In this document: in pieces, positions 9,727 through 17,336 of the stretch
Position numbering within the stretch: the stretch's first letter is position 1
How the letters are laid out: each line of letters begins with the position of its first letter
NCBI RefSeq assembly: GCF_017115045.1
Contig: NZ_JABXKK010000090.1
Span: forward strand, 181,534-245,533
Source: Nostoc sp. NMS8
Lineage (GTDB): Bacteria > Cyanobacteriota > Cyanobacteriia > Cyanobacteriales > Nostocaceae
Direction of reading: 5' to 3'
DNA: 64,000 nucleotides
Notes under the pieces: model-generated
What the model saw: the letters and a program-made list of their open reading frames with translations, nothing else
Told to the model about the DNA's origin: nothing
Databases searched by the model: none
Program-made: the position numbers and the translations under genes

Positions 9727-9751
9727 TCCCTCTCCTTATAAAGGAGAGGGA
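9727..9751. repeat. Perfect 11-bp-arm hairpin
   Basis: TCCCTCTCCTT and AAGGAGAGGGA are separated by ATA. It is an interspersed palindrome rather than an obvious terminator, since no T-run follows. Confidence 0.6.
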
Positions 9752-9790
9752 AGCTAGCAAAAAAGTTGTAGGTTGGGGAGCCACTGCGTT

Positions 9791-9985
9791 CATTGGTGTC
9801 AACTTAACGTGAAAGCAAGTCTAGAACTAGCTTTTAGATTGCCTCGTTCCCAGTCTCCGACTGGGAATGCTTGTCTTTGAGGCTCCGCCTCTCTTTACTG
9901 GCGGCAGAGACACCAGGAGCAGCATTTCTAGCGTCCGGCTGGAAACGAGGTTTTAAAGGAGTTTCAGCTTAAGTTGACACCAATG
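9791..9985. mobile_element. MITE-like element with 17-bp inverted ends and 9-bp target duplication
   Basis: The ends CATTGGTGTCAACTTAA (9791-9807) and TTAAGTTGACACCAATG (9969-9985) are perfect inverted repeats 195 bp apart. They are flanked exactly by the 9-bp direct repeat CACTGCGTT (9782-9790 and 9986-9994), the signature of transposition. The inside has no gene but contains CTCGTTCCCAGTC..GGCTGGAAACGAG inverted pieces. Its transposase must be supplied elsewhere; a 9-bp duplication fits several IS families, and the family was not identified. Confidence 0.8.
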
Positions 9986-10057
9986 CACTGCGTTGCGCGG
10001 GCTCCCCGCTTTGTAGCAAGTAGCGTTGGAGGCTTTGCCAAAGCCAACATACTGATA

Positions 10058-10090
10058 TAGGTTGGGTGGAGCGGAGCGCAACCCAACCTA
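10058..10090. terminator. Hairpin downstream of the PRISE gene
   Basis: TAGGTTGGGT (10058-10067) pairs with ACCCAACCTA (10081-10090) around a GGAGCGGAGCGCA loop. It lies 33 bp beyond the stop of the leftward gene. It could act as a terminator, but the sequence is also a common interspersed repeat type and no clear T-run follows. Confidence 0.4.
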
Positions 10091-10122
10091 CGTCTCTACT
10101 ACCAGTGCCATCCACCGAGGTT

Positions 10123-11190
10123 CTACGGAATCAACTGATCTGCGCGTAGTTGCTCGAACAGGTCAAAAAATGACTCGTCCGTTTTCTGGTATATGGAGAA
10201 GCCGAGTTTGCGGCTCTTCGACATGTCAGTCATGACTTCAATCGGACGCCCAAGATCGAGATCGGTGTGCCATGCAGACGATAGACGGCTCAGATCCGGC
10301 TCGGCGAGGTCATGCTGCTTTGCGATCTCGCGCCAGACAGCACCTTCATTCGCCATTTCGACTTCGAGCGGGTGGATTGTGCCGTCGAAGCCGATGGGAT
10401 CGATGCCGAACCAGTCAGCAAGCCGCCCCCACAACCATATCCAGCGAAAGATGTCGCCATTGACGACGTTAAACGCCTCGTTGTGGGCCGCTTCGGTCTT
10501 CGCCGCCCAGACTAGGTGCTTCGCCAGCACCCGTGCGTCGGTTATGTCGGAGATGCCCTTCCACTGCGCTTCCGAACCTGGCCAGCGGAACGGGCGCCCG
10601 GTTTCCTTGCAGATCGCAGCATACACGGCCAGCGTCGTGCCGAGGTTCATCAAATTGCCGACCGCCTTTCCAATGACAGTGTGAGGGCGATGAATGCTCC
10701 AGGTGAAACCGTCACGGGCGGCGGCGGCATAGACCTCATCTTCCTGAGCATAATAGAAATTTTCGATGTCGAGCCGGGGCTGCTCCTCGCGCAATGGAGT
10801 TTCTGGCAGCGATCCGCCTCTAGCGTATGCATCGAATGGCCCGAGATAGTGCTTGAGGCCGGTGACGAGGGCGACGTGCTGCACTGAGTCCTTCGGTGAC
10901 AGAACATCCAGCAGATTGCGAACCATCGTGCCGTTGACCCTGACATTCTCAGCCTCAGTCGCATTACGCATCCACGTCGTGATGAAGATGTGCGTTGGAG
11001 CAATGTCTGACAGCGCAGTTTTCAGGCTAGCTAGATCGAGCAGATCGGCAGTAACAGGGCGTAACCCTGCCACCCCTTTTTTAAGATTTCGGGCCAACCC
11101 ATAGGTCGTCCATCCATTCGCGATCAGTTCTCTCGCAAGATTACTGCCGATGATGCCGCTCGCGCCCACAACTAAGGCTGTCCCATCCAT
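10123..11190 (-). CDS. PRISE-type enone reductase (VEP1/progesterone 5-beta-reductase-like SDR)
   Basis: 355 residues. It has an N-terminal NAD(P)-binding GASGIIGSNL motif, then the characteristic PRISE motifs: VTGLKHYLGPFDAY (catalytic Lys replaces the usual SDR YxxxK order) and ENFYYAQEDEV (catalytic Tyr). FTWSIHRP, VYAAICKETGRPFRWPG and NEAFNVVNGDIFRW also match plant VEP1/P5betaR proteins. The family reduces 1,4-enones with NADPH. Base composition is strikingly GC-rich, with G/C at most third positions, unlike every neighbour, which points to recent transfer, probably from a proteobacterium. GGAG lies 9 bases before ATG. It is flanked by repeats on the left and by petA on the right, and has no operon partners. 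Confidence 0.88.
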   Translation of the reverse strand: MDGTALVVGASGIIGSNLARELIANGWTTYGLARNLKKGVAGLRPVTADLLDLASLKTALSDIAPTHIFITTWMRNATEAENVRVNGTMVRNLLDVLSPKDSVQHVALVTGLKHYLGPFDAYARGGSLPETPLREEQPRLDIENFYYAQEDEVYAAAARDGFTWSIHRPHTVIGKAVGNLMNLGTTLAVYAAICKETGRPFRWPGSEAQWKGISDITDARVLAKHLVWAAKTEAAHNEAFNVVNGDIFRWIWLWGRLADWFGIDPIGFDGTIHPLEVEMANEGAVWREIAKQHDLAEPDLSRLSSAWHTDLDLGRPIEVMTDMSKSRKLGFSIYQKTDESFFDLFEQLRADQLIP

Positions 11191-11316
11191 GTCGTGTCTC
11201 CAGTAGGGAAATTTTCTATAGCAATCCTAAGCCCCAAATTTCTAGGCTTAGTATAAATAACATATAAAAAAGACAGGCAAAATGCCTGTCCCATAAGTAA
11301 TGATTTAGCAAAGAAT

Positions 11317-12318
11317 TTAGAAATTCATCTCAGCAGCTTGGACTTTTTCAACCTGCTTCTTCTTCAGCACAAGCATAACTTGGGCTAACATTACAAGAGC
11401 GATGAACGCAATCATCCATTTGACTCTAGAGGCGTCTTGTAATACGATTTCTGCATCTTGTTGACCGAATCCACCGACATTCGGGTTGCTGGTCAAAGCA
11501 TCACCAGTCTTAACTGTTTGCCCTTCGGAAACAAGCAATTCTGGCCCTAAAGGAATCGTATCAACGACAACATCACCAGATTCAGGTTGAATGTTGACTA
11601 GATATTTGACGTTACCATCTTCATCTTCCTCTTTGGCAATCTTGGTAATTGTGCCAGTAGCGGAAGCGTTGTAAACAGTGTTATTGCTCTTTTCGCCAGT
11701 GGGATAAACTTGTCCGCGTCCTCGGTTAGCACCCAGGTGAACTGAATATTTACCAAAGTGGATGTTTTTATCGGTTGCGGGGTTGGGAGAAAGAACAGGG
11801 AAGACGATTTCCTGATACTGTTCACCTGGTAAGGGGCCGACGATGACGACGTTTTCTTTGTCTTCACTGTAGGATTGGTAAGGAGTGTCGCCAACTTCTT
11901 CTTTAAGTTCTTCAGAAAGACGATCTTCGGGAGCAATCTTAAAGCCTTCAGGTAGCATCAGTACAGCACCGACGTTCAAGCCAACCTTAGAACCATCGGC
12001 ACCAACCTGCTGGGCGCTAAGATCGTAGGGAATTTTCACCACAGCTTTGAATACAGTGTCAGGTAGCACCGATTGGGGAACTTCCACTTCTGCCGGCTTG
12101 GCTGCTAGGTGACAGTTGGCACAAACAATCCGCCCGGTTGGTTCGCGGGGGGTTTCGGGATAGGTTTGCTGTGCCCAAAAGGGATAGGCGGCAGCTGACT
12201 GGGGAAGGGCTAGATCGCTGGTGAAGTAAAATGTCACAGTAGCGATCGCTATGAGCAATGTTTTTACAATCGCTCTAGCGCTGCGAGTTAACCTCGCTGT
12301 CAGGAAAACATTTCTCAT
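11317..12318 (-). CDS. petA: Cytochrome f (apocytochrome f precursor)
   Basis: 333 residues from ATG at 12318, the usual length; an in-frame upstream start at 12333 is less likely. It has a signal peptide (about residues 1-44, ending SAAA before YPFWAQ) whose mature N-terminal Tyr ligates heme. The c-type heme site CANCH follows closely. The large lumenal domain is followed by a single C-terminal membrane anchor (WMIAFIALVMLAQVMLVLKKKQ). It transfers electrons from the Rieske protein to plastocyanin or cytochrome c6 in the thylakoid cytochrome b6f complex. It lies 113 bp downstream of petC on the same strand and is presumably co-transcribed with it. Confidence 0.98.
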   Translation of the reverse strand: MRNVFLTARLTRSARAIVKTLLIAIATVTFYFTSDLALPQSAAAYPFWAQQTYPETPREPTGRIVCANCHLAAKPAEVEVPQSVLPDTVFKAVVKIPYDLSAQQVGADGSKVGLNVGAVLMLPEGFKIAPEDRLSEELKEEVGDTPYQSYSEDKENVVIVGPLPGEQYQEIVFPVLSPNPATDKNIHFGKYSVHLGANRGRGQVYPTGEKSNNTVYNASATGTITKIAKEEDEDGNVKYLVNIQPESGDVVVDTIPLGPELLVSEGQTVKTGDALTSNPNVGGFGQQDAEIVLQDASRVKWMIAFIALVMLAQVMLVLKKKQVEKVQAAEMNF

Positions 12319-12334
12319 CTCTAATAAGGGCAAC

Positions 12335-12431
12335 GATTGAATTAGTCATTAGTCATTGGTTATTAGTCATTGGTCATTAGTCATTAAGCCTTAAACAAAG
12401 GACAAATGACTAAGGACTAAGGACAAAATGA
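12335..12431. repeat. TAGTCATTGGT-type short tandem repeats in petC-petA spacer
   Basis: Imperfect copies of a 7- to 14-base unit built from TTAGTCATTGG, followed by an inverted counterpart (AAATGACTAAGGACTAAGGAC). Such short tandem repeats are common between Nostoc genes. The arms could form a hairpin in the petC-petA mRNA. Confidence 0.6.
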
Positions 12432-12971
12432 TTAAGCCCACCAAGCTGCGTCGCCGGTGCGGAAGTCGGTTTCAGTCCAAGGGGTCAAAACGATTTTGTC
12501 GTCTTTTACATTGGTATGGGCTAAAGGTAAAGACAGGGGTGCTGGGCCCCGAACAACCTTACCAGTTTCGTCATACTGGGAACCATGACAAGGACACTTA
12601 AACTTGTTCTCTGCAACATTCCAGGGGACTACACAACCTAAGTGGGTGCAGATGGCGTTAATGCCATAATCTTTGATCGCTTCTTTGCTGTCTACCACAA
12701 TATAAGTAGGATCTCCCTTTAGCCCTTGGACTAGGTTGCGATCGCCTGTATTCCGGTTTTCTAGAAATTTAGTGACACTAACATCGTTACCTAGCTCGTC
12801 TTTTGCCGTTACACCGCCACCGGCACCACCAGTAGCGGGAGGAATAAAGTACTTGACAACGGGATACAATGCACCCAGAGCCACTCCGGTGACAGTCCCA
12901 AAAGTGAGCAGATTCATGAACTGACGACGCCCCATATCGGGCACGTCTGCTGATTCAGAAAATTGAGCCAT
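12432..12971 (-). CDS. petC: Rieske iron-sulfur subunit of cytochrome b6f
   Basis: 179 residues, typical length. One N-terminal membrane helix (about residues 20-42) with a twin-arginine-like GRRQFMN ahead of it, which suits Tat-dependent insertion; tatC is also in this window. A Gly-rich hinge (ATGGAGGG) follows, then the 2Fe-2S cluster-binding pair CTHLGC and CPCHGS with the disulfide cysteines in the same motifs. It carries electrons from plastoquinol to cytochrome f. First gene of the petC-petA pair; a perfect 14-bp palindrome lies 43 bp upstream. Confidence 0.98.
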   Translation of the reverse strand: MAQFSESADVPDMGRRQFMNLLTFGTVTGVALGALYPVVKYFIPPATGGAGGGVTAKDELGNDVSVTKFLENRNTGDRNLVQGLKGDPTYIVVDSKEAIKDYGINAICTHLGCVVPWNVAENKFKCPCHGSQYDETGKVVRGPAPLSLPLAHTNVKDDKIVLTPWTETDFRTGDAAWWA

Positions 12972-13013
12972 AATCTACGCGCTCTTTGTGTATTTTGTTA
13001 AGCATTTTGACAA

Positions 13014-13027
13014 AAGTACTAGTACTT
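13014..13027. promoter_or_regulatory. Perfect palindrome in the petC / DUF3067 divergent spacer
   Basis: AAGTACTAGTACTT is fully self-complementary and sits 43 bp before the petC ATG and about 174 bp before the divergent gene. It could be an operator for a dimeric regulator. This is inferred from symmetry and position only; the binding protein is unknown. Confidence 0.35.
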
Positions 13028-13200
13028 GAGCAACTCTTGTCTAAGTCGAAATGCTAGCGCTCACAACGATGCCATAATTCTTTGTTCCAAGATATAAAAA
13101 GCATCTTTTCTGTTAGCATTACATTTCTTTATATCCTTATCATACTGGAGTCACGGAACTTAACATTATAACTAAATGTAAAATCTGATTGAGAAAAGCT

Positions 13201-13509
13201 ATGACAGGACAGGAATTACGTCAGATATTGCTTGATAAGTGGGGATATTCTTACGATGTCCAGTTTCGGCGGGCACAGGGAAAGATATTTTTGCAAGTAA
13301 TGTGGAAATATTTGGAGCAAGCTTCTTTTCCCTTGAGTGAGGTGGAGTACCAAGAACATCTCGATAGCATTGCCAATTATCTTCATGCCTTGGGTGGATC
13401 AACACAGGTACAAACATTTATTGCCCAAACCCGCGATCGCCCCCGGCTCGGCAAAGCTGTTAGCATTCCTCTAGATTTAGGCGAACGTTCTTCGGAATGG
13501 ATATTGTGA
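13201..13509 (+). CDS. DUF3067 family protein
   Basis: 102 residues from ATG at 13201 (an in-frame TTG at 13189 is less likely). It is a small soluble protein with the conserved segments GQELRQILLDKWGYSYDVQ and FLQVMWKYLEQASFPL, recognisable as DUF3067, a family of cyanobacteria and plastids. No catalytic motif. It is transcribed divergently from petC, about 230 bp away. Adjacency to the cytochrome b6f genes suggests, but does not show, a photosynthetic role. Confidence 0.75.
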   Translation: MTGQELRQILLDKWGYSYDVQFRRAQGKIFLQVMWKYLEQASFPLSEVEYQEHLDSIANYLHALGGSTQVQTFIAQTRDRPRLGKAVSIPLDLGERSSEWIL

Positions 13510-13634
13510 TCGAGTTTTCTTACTTTTTCCTCTCTGGTAATAGCTAATTAAACTGATTTCAGGCAATTCTCCTTGTCTGAATTTTTAAATTAATATTCAC
13601 AACTTTTTGATTTACAAAACCGCTCATCTTAGCT

Positions 13635-14204
13635 ATGCACTCACCAAATCTGATCTCACTCTCCTCGCTCACCCCTTCACTACTGACTTCTTTAGAAACG
13701 TGCAGTGATGAATCGGTGTATGCTCCCGGCTATATTCAGCCGCATGGACTGTTGCTGATACTGCAAGAGCCACACCTGAGAATCTTGCAGATTAGTGAAA
13801 ACGTGGAACAGTTTTTTGGGATTTCGGCAGAAGCATTACTGGGTCAACCATTACAACGGTTGTTTTCTGGCGATCAAGTGCAGCAACTTGCTGGGTATCT
13901 AGCTCAAGATAACTTGGAGCTTTGCAATCCGTTTGGGCTAAAAACGCGGCGGAGGGTTGCTCAGACTGATTGGCAACTGAAAAATCAAACATTTAGAGGT
14001 GTGATGTATCGGATGGTAGATGGGTTGATTCTGGAACTAGAACCTCAGCAATCCAGCAACAGCAGCCATTCAACCCAGTTCTATCACCGCTTGCAAGGGG
14101 CGATCGCGAAGCGCTGCTGCGTTGTGGTCTCTGAAAGAGAAGCCTCTTTGCAAGGAGAAGCGCAGATTGCAAATCTAACCCAAACTCAAGGAAGCGATAA
14201 ATAA
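13635..14204 (+). pseudogene. Truncated phytochrome: PAS-2 domain only
   Basis: The first about 150 residues are the N-terminal PAS domain of a bacteriophytochrome-like kinase: CSDESVYAPGYIQPHGLLL, ENVEQFFGISAEALLGQPL, and a second sheet ending about YHRLQGAI. A GAF, PHY and kinase should follow but do not. The frame instead runs into about 30 unrelated residues encoded by an interspersed repeat (GTCTCTGAAAGAGAAG at 14127-14142 recurs in inverse at 31515-31530) and stops. It is a decayed remnant; whether it is expressed is unknown. Confidence 0.75.
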
Positions 14205-14262
14205 ATGTAAAAAAAGCATTAATTTAGAATCGTTCTAATTGCTCATTTCAGGATAGTAAACT

Positions 14263-14640
14263 ATGAATTATCCATTTCCCGGAATGAATCCTTATTTAGA
14301 AAATCCTGTGTTTTGGTCAGAAGTACATCATCGATTGATAAGAGCGATCGCAGATACTATTGAGCAAAATATTCCCCCACAGTATCGAGTTGCAATTGAA
14401 CAACGTACTTATTTAAGTGATGACTTCGACTCTGTATTAGTTGGTATACCCGATGTTTCGGTTTTTTCTCAACGAAAATTACCACAGCAATACTCATCAA
14501 CCACTACCCACAAAGAAACATCAGAAGGTATCACAGTGATGATACCTTTACCTGAACATATTACGGAAAATTACTTAGAAGTTCGAGAAGTTTCTACGGT
14601 TTTTTTGAATTGTTACTATTCCCCATTCCTCTATGGCTAA
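14263..14640 (+). pseudogene. DUF4058 protein, 3'-truncated
   Basis: The start MNYPFPGMNPYLENPVFW is the hallmark of DUF4058, a cyanobacterial family of roughly 250 residues. The match continues to YLEVREVST (about 14598) and then ends abruptly. The last about 14 codons (FLNCYYSPFLYG) look like the non-coding leader of the next gene, whose ATG at 14633 overlaps the stop. So the 3' half is missing and a deletion junction lies near 14598. Confidence 0.7.
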
Positions 14641-15595
14641 TTTACTTAAATCTCCTTCGGAAACGAATATCCTCGTCGTAGACGATACCCCTGATAATCT
14701 ACGGTTGTTAGCCAAAATACTAGAGTTACAGGGTTATACCATTCGTAAATCCATCAACGGGAGAATGGCATTACAAGCCGCCGAACGACATCCGCCGGAT
14801 CTGATTCTGCTTGACATTAATATGCCCGAAATGAATGGCTATGAGGTTTGTCAACAGTTGAAAGCATCAAAAACAACAGATCAAATTCCGATTATTTTTA
14901 TTAGTGCCCTTGACCAAATCAATGATAAATTGCAAGCTTTTGAATTGGGCGGACAAGACTATATCACCAAGCCATTTCAAGAACTTGAAGTGCTAATGCG
15001 AGTCAGAAACCAGTTACTTATCAAACAGCAACATCAAGAACTTATTGAGCAAAATCAACGCCTAAAGCATGAAATTCAGGAACGCCTGAAGGCTGAAGCA
15101 GAGGTAAGGCAGCTATCTTTAACTGATGAATTGACAGGACTATATAATCGACGTGGTTTCTTTTGGCTGGCAAATCAGCAATTCAAAATTTCTAAACATA
15201 GACAAACCTTCTCCTGTCTTTTTTTTGTTGATTTAGATGGTTTAAAGCATATTAATGACTCTCTAGGGCATGAAACCGGAGATAGAATGCTTATTAACAT
15301 AGCCCAATTACTAAAACAAAGCTTCCGTGAGTCGGATATTGTTGCCCGTATAGGAGGAGATGAGTTTGTCATATTTGTTTCTGTCTGCTCTACCCATAAT
15401 ACAGATGAATTTTCTCCGCGATTGCAAGCAAATATTGATCGCTTTAATCAAGAGCATAATTACTCATATCAACTATCTATAAGTATTGGTGCCACCCAAT
15501 GTGCTTTAAATGAAAACGTTTCATTAGAACAATTGATAGAAGAGGCTGACAAGGTAATGTATGAGCATAAACGTGCTAAACGTCTCGTAACTTAA
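14633..15595 (+). CDS. Response regulator with GGDEF domain (diguanylate cyclase)
   Basis: 320 residues. The receiver domain (about 12-130) has the acidic pair DD near residue 17, phospho-acceptor Asp in LLDINMPEMNG and Lys in TKPF. A coiled-coil linker (about 130-160) leads to a GGDEF domain (160-320) with intact GGDEF signature and an RESD inhibitory I-site five residues upstream. It should make cyclic di-GMP when phosphorylated and be product-inhibited. The two remnants immediately upstream suggest it was once the partner of the decayed phytochrome kinase, though this is inference. The start at 14633 directly precedes the conserved receiver domain. Confidence 0.92.
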   Translation: MANLLKSPSETNILVVDDTPDNLRLLAKILELQGYTIRKSINGRMALQAAERHPPDLILLDINMPEMNGYEVCQQLKASKTTDQIPIIFISALDQINDKLQAFELGGQDYITKPFQELEVLMRVRNQLLIKQQHQELIEQNQRLKHEIQERLKAEAEVRQLSLTDELTGLYNRRGFFWLANQQFKISKHRQTFSCLFFVDLDGLKHINDSLGHETGDRMLINIAQLLKQSFRESDIVARIGGDEFVIFVSVCSTHNTDEFSPRLQANIDRFNQEHNYSYQLSISIGATQCALNENVSLEQLIEEADKVMYEHKRAKRLVT

Positions 15596-15700
15596 CAAAA
15601 CATAAATATTGGCATCAGTTGCCAGAATTGAATTCTGAATTCTGTATAACTGGTGAGTCAAGGCTTTGATTAAAACTTTTTACCTATTCTCTATTACTTA

Positions 15701-15806
15701 TAGGACTTACGCAAAATATCTTTCTTTGTGCCCTCTGTGCCTCTGCGGTAGCCTGCGGCAAGCCACTTCGTGTCTACGTTATTTTGTAACTCGTGCGTAA
15801 GTCCTA
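15701..15806. mobile_element. MITE-like element, 13-bp inverted ends, 5-bp direct repeats
   Basis: TAGGACTTACGCA (15701-15713) and TGCGTAAGTCCTA (15794-15806) are perfect inverted ends of a 106-bp non-coding element. ACTTA flanks both sides (15696-15700 and 15807-15811), consistent with a target duplication. The interior includes a CCTCTGTGCCTCTGCGG segment common in Nostoc spacers. A diverged relative lies at 3709-3800. Confidence 0.7.
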
Positions 15807-15820
15807 ACTTATTCCAAATG

Positions 15821-16615
15821 TTATTTCCCCGTGAGCTTTACTAACCCCACACCGCCGAAATAAAGCGCTAAAACTGCTCCCGCTAAAAGACTTTGAGTTA
15901 GGGGGTCAGTAGAAGGTGTCAGGACGGCTCCTAAAACCACTGCTCCCATAATCACGTAACGCCAACCAGAAACCATCTGTTGAGAGGAGACAATATTCAA
16001 ATTACCGAGCAACAGTTGGATGATGGGAATTTGAAATGCTAAACCAGTGCTGAATAACAGTAGCAGCACAAATTCAAAATATTTATCAATTGACCAAAGT
16101 TGTTCAACTACATCTGCTCCGTAGCTGATGAAAAATTTCAATGCGGCGGGGATAAGAAGTAAATAGGCAAATACCAAACCCGCTGCAAACAGCACACTCG
16201 AACCCAAAACCACAGGCCCCAGTAAACGGCGTTCGCGGCGAGTCAGTCCTGGAACTACAAACTGGATAATTTGGTAAAGAATGAAAGGACTAGAAATTAT
16301 GAAGCCAGTGTAAGCTGCCACTTTGAGGGAGACAAAGAAATATTCTCCGGGTGCAAGTTGGAGAAATTTTACTCCTTGTGCTGGAACTTCAAGTAGTTGA
16401 ACAATGGGCTTAACGGCAAAGAAACAGCCGATAATACCCACAGCTACGGCAATCAGCGAATAGAAAATCCGCTGCCGCAACTCTTCTAGGTGGTCGAAAA
16501 GGGACATTTCGATTTCACCTGGCAACTCATCAAGAGGATCGGTGTCTGAGTTGCCATATTCTTCAGGATCGATGTTGGGAACGTTTATAGTATCTACGTC
16601 TTGTGAAGGCGTCAC
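15821..16615 (-). CDS. tatC: Sec-independent protein translocase TatC
   Basis: About 264 residues from GTG at 16615 (upstream TTG at 16636 lies in repeat-like sequence). After an acidic N-terminal tail of about 45 residues comes the conserved MSLFDHLEELRQRIFYS cytoplasmic segment, then six membrane helices, with FILYQIIQFVVPGLTRRER between helices 2 and 3. TatC binds twin-arginine signal peptides and, with TatA, moves folded proteins across the plasma or thylakoid membrane. The Rieske protein encoded about 3 kb away is a plausible client. It has no tatA neighbour. Confidence 0.95.
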   Translation of the reverse strand: MTPSQDVDTINVPNIDPEEYGNSDTDPLDELPGEIEMSLFDHLEELRQRIFYSLIAVAVGIIGCFFAVKPIVQLLEVPAQGVKFLQLAPGEYFFVSLKVAAYTGFIISSPFILYQIIQFVVPGLTRRERRLLGPVVLGSSVLFAAGLVFAYLLLIPAALKFFISYGADVVEQLWSIDKYFEFVLLLLFSTGLAFQIPIIQLLLGNLNIVSSQQMVSGWRYVIMGAVVLGAVLTPSTDPLTQSLLAGAVLALYFGGVGLVKLTGK

Positions 16616-16636
16616 GTCGCTTCGCTCCGAATTCAA

Positions 16637-17062
16637 AATTCAAAATACCCTACGAGAACGCCAAAGGCGTACAAAATTCAAAATTAACAATCCCATAAAT
16701 AAATTTAGGGGCTTGTATCATGAGTGTTTGTTGGTCATCCAGCATTTCGGTGACTCAGCATTCTTCATTATTTTATCTGGGGAATGCAGTTACCATAGAT
16801 ATGTTTTTGGGTGCTGTGGGTTTTTTGTCCTGTTTTTTGGGTTTGCATCTGCATAAGTTAGTAGGAAGCCATCTTGTAGGCAATGCCTAACCTGAAAAAG
16901 GGTGGAACCGATAATTAAGAAATCACGTCTCTGCAACCAGTAGCGCTGAGTAAATTCACACAACTTCAAAACTTCAACATTTAACACTCAGTTTTAAAAA
17001 TCCGGTTCATCAAGGTGGCATCTATACATAGCGTAATCGGAAATTTTTAGCTGAGGTTGGGT
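16637..17062. other. Spacer upstream of tatC
   Basis: No convincing gene. Near 16630-16690 a segment TTCAAAATTCAAAAT occurs twice as a direct repeat around a GGCGTAC stretch. The rest is unremarkable AT-rich DNA. Confidence 0.45.
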
Positions 17063-17293
17063 ATGAATCGGACAATTTGCATTGCCCTCATGGCATTGCC
17101 TATTTATTTATACAATGTTGAGCTAGGCAATACTTGTAGTAGTGACGTGACTATTGTTAAAAACCAGTTTTCCACAATAGCTGCTCTAATTGCTTACAGT
17201 ACAAATGCTCAATCACGCATATTACCGTGGCAAATATCGGCTAGAGATGACCAAACCGAAGATTGCCTTCGGCTTGGTATTTGCAAAGATTGA
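17063..17293 (+). CDS. Possible small exported protein, unknown
   Basis: 76 codons from ATG at 17063. The N-terminus (basic NR, then ICIALMALPIYLY) could be a signal peptide, and four cysteines occur in the whole. I recognise no family. It ends 43 bp before the SDR gene on the same strand, and an imperfect hairpin (17250-17278) overlaps its last codons. It may be spurious; coding status is uncertain. Confidence 0.25.
   Translation: MNRTICIALMALPIYLYNVELGNTCSSDVTIVKNQFSTIAALIAYSTNAQSRILPWQISARDDQTEDCLRLGICKD
17250..17278 (+). terminator. Hairpin before the SDR gene
   Basis: ACCAAACCGAAG pairs with CTTCGGCTTGGT (one mismatch) around an ATTGC loop. No T-run follows, so it may be an interspersed repeat or an mRNA structure. 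Confidence 0.3.
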
Positions 17294-17336
17294 TACTAAT
17301 TCGTAATTACGGCAGCCCCATCATCAAAGAAAATTA

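Larger units (their letters stand above)
9424..10122. other. 699-bp repeat-rich spacer
   Basis: No coding region recognised. It holds a perfect hairpin (9727-9751), a nested miniature inverted-repeat element (9791-9985) inside a second palindrome, and a hairpin downstream of the PRISE gene (10058-10090). The left 300 bases are AT-rich and featureless apart from the probable kamA promoter. Confidence 0.6.

Noticed and set aside
10193..11104. Several long open frames opposite or out of phase with the PRISE gene
   Set aside because: They are a by-product of its GC-rich codons. None resembles a family, while the leftward frame has full PRISE motifs.
16542..16987. Small open frames on both strands upstream of tatC
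   Set aside because: They overlap the tatC 5' region and repeat DNA; compositions are cysteine- and phenylalanine-rich without recognisable domains.
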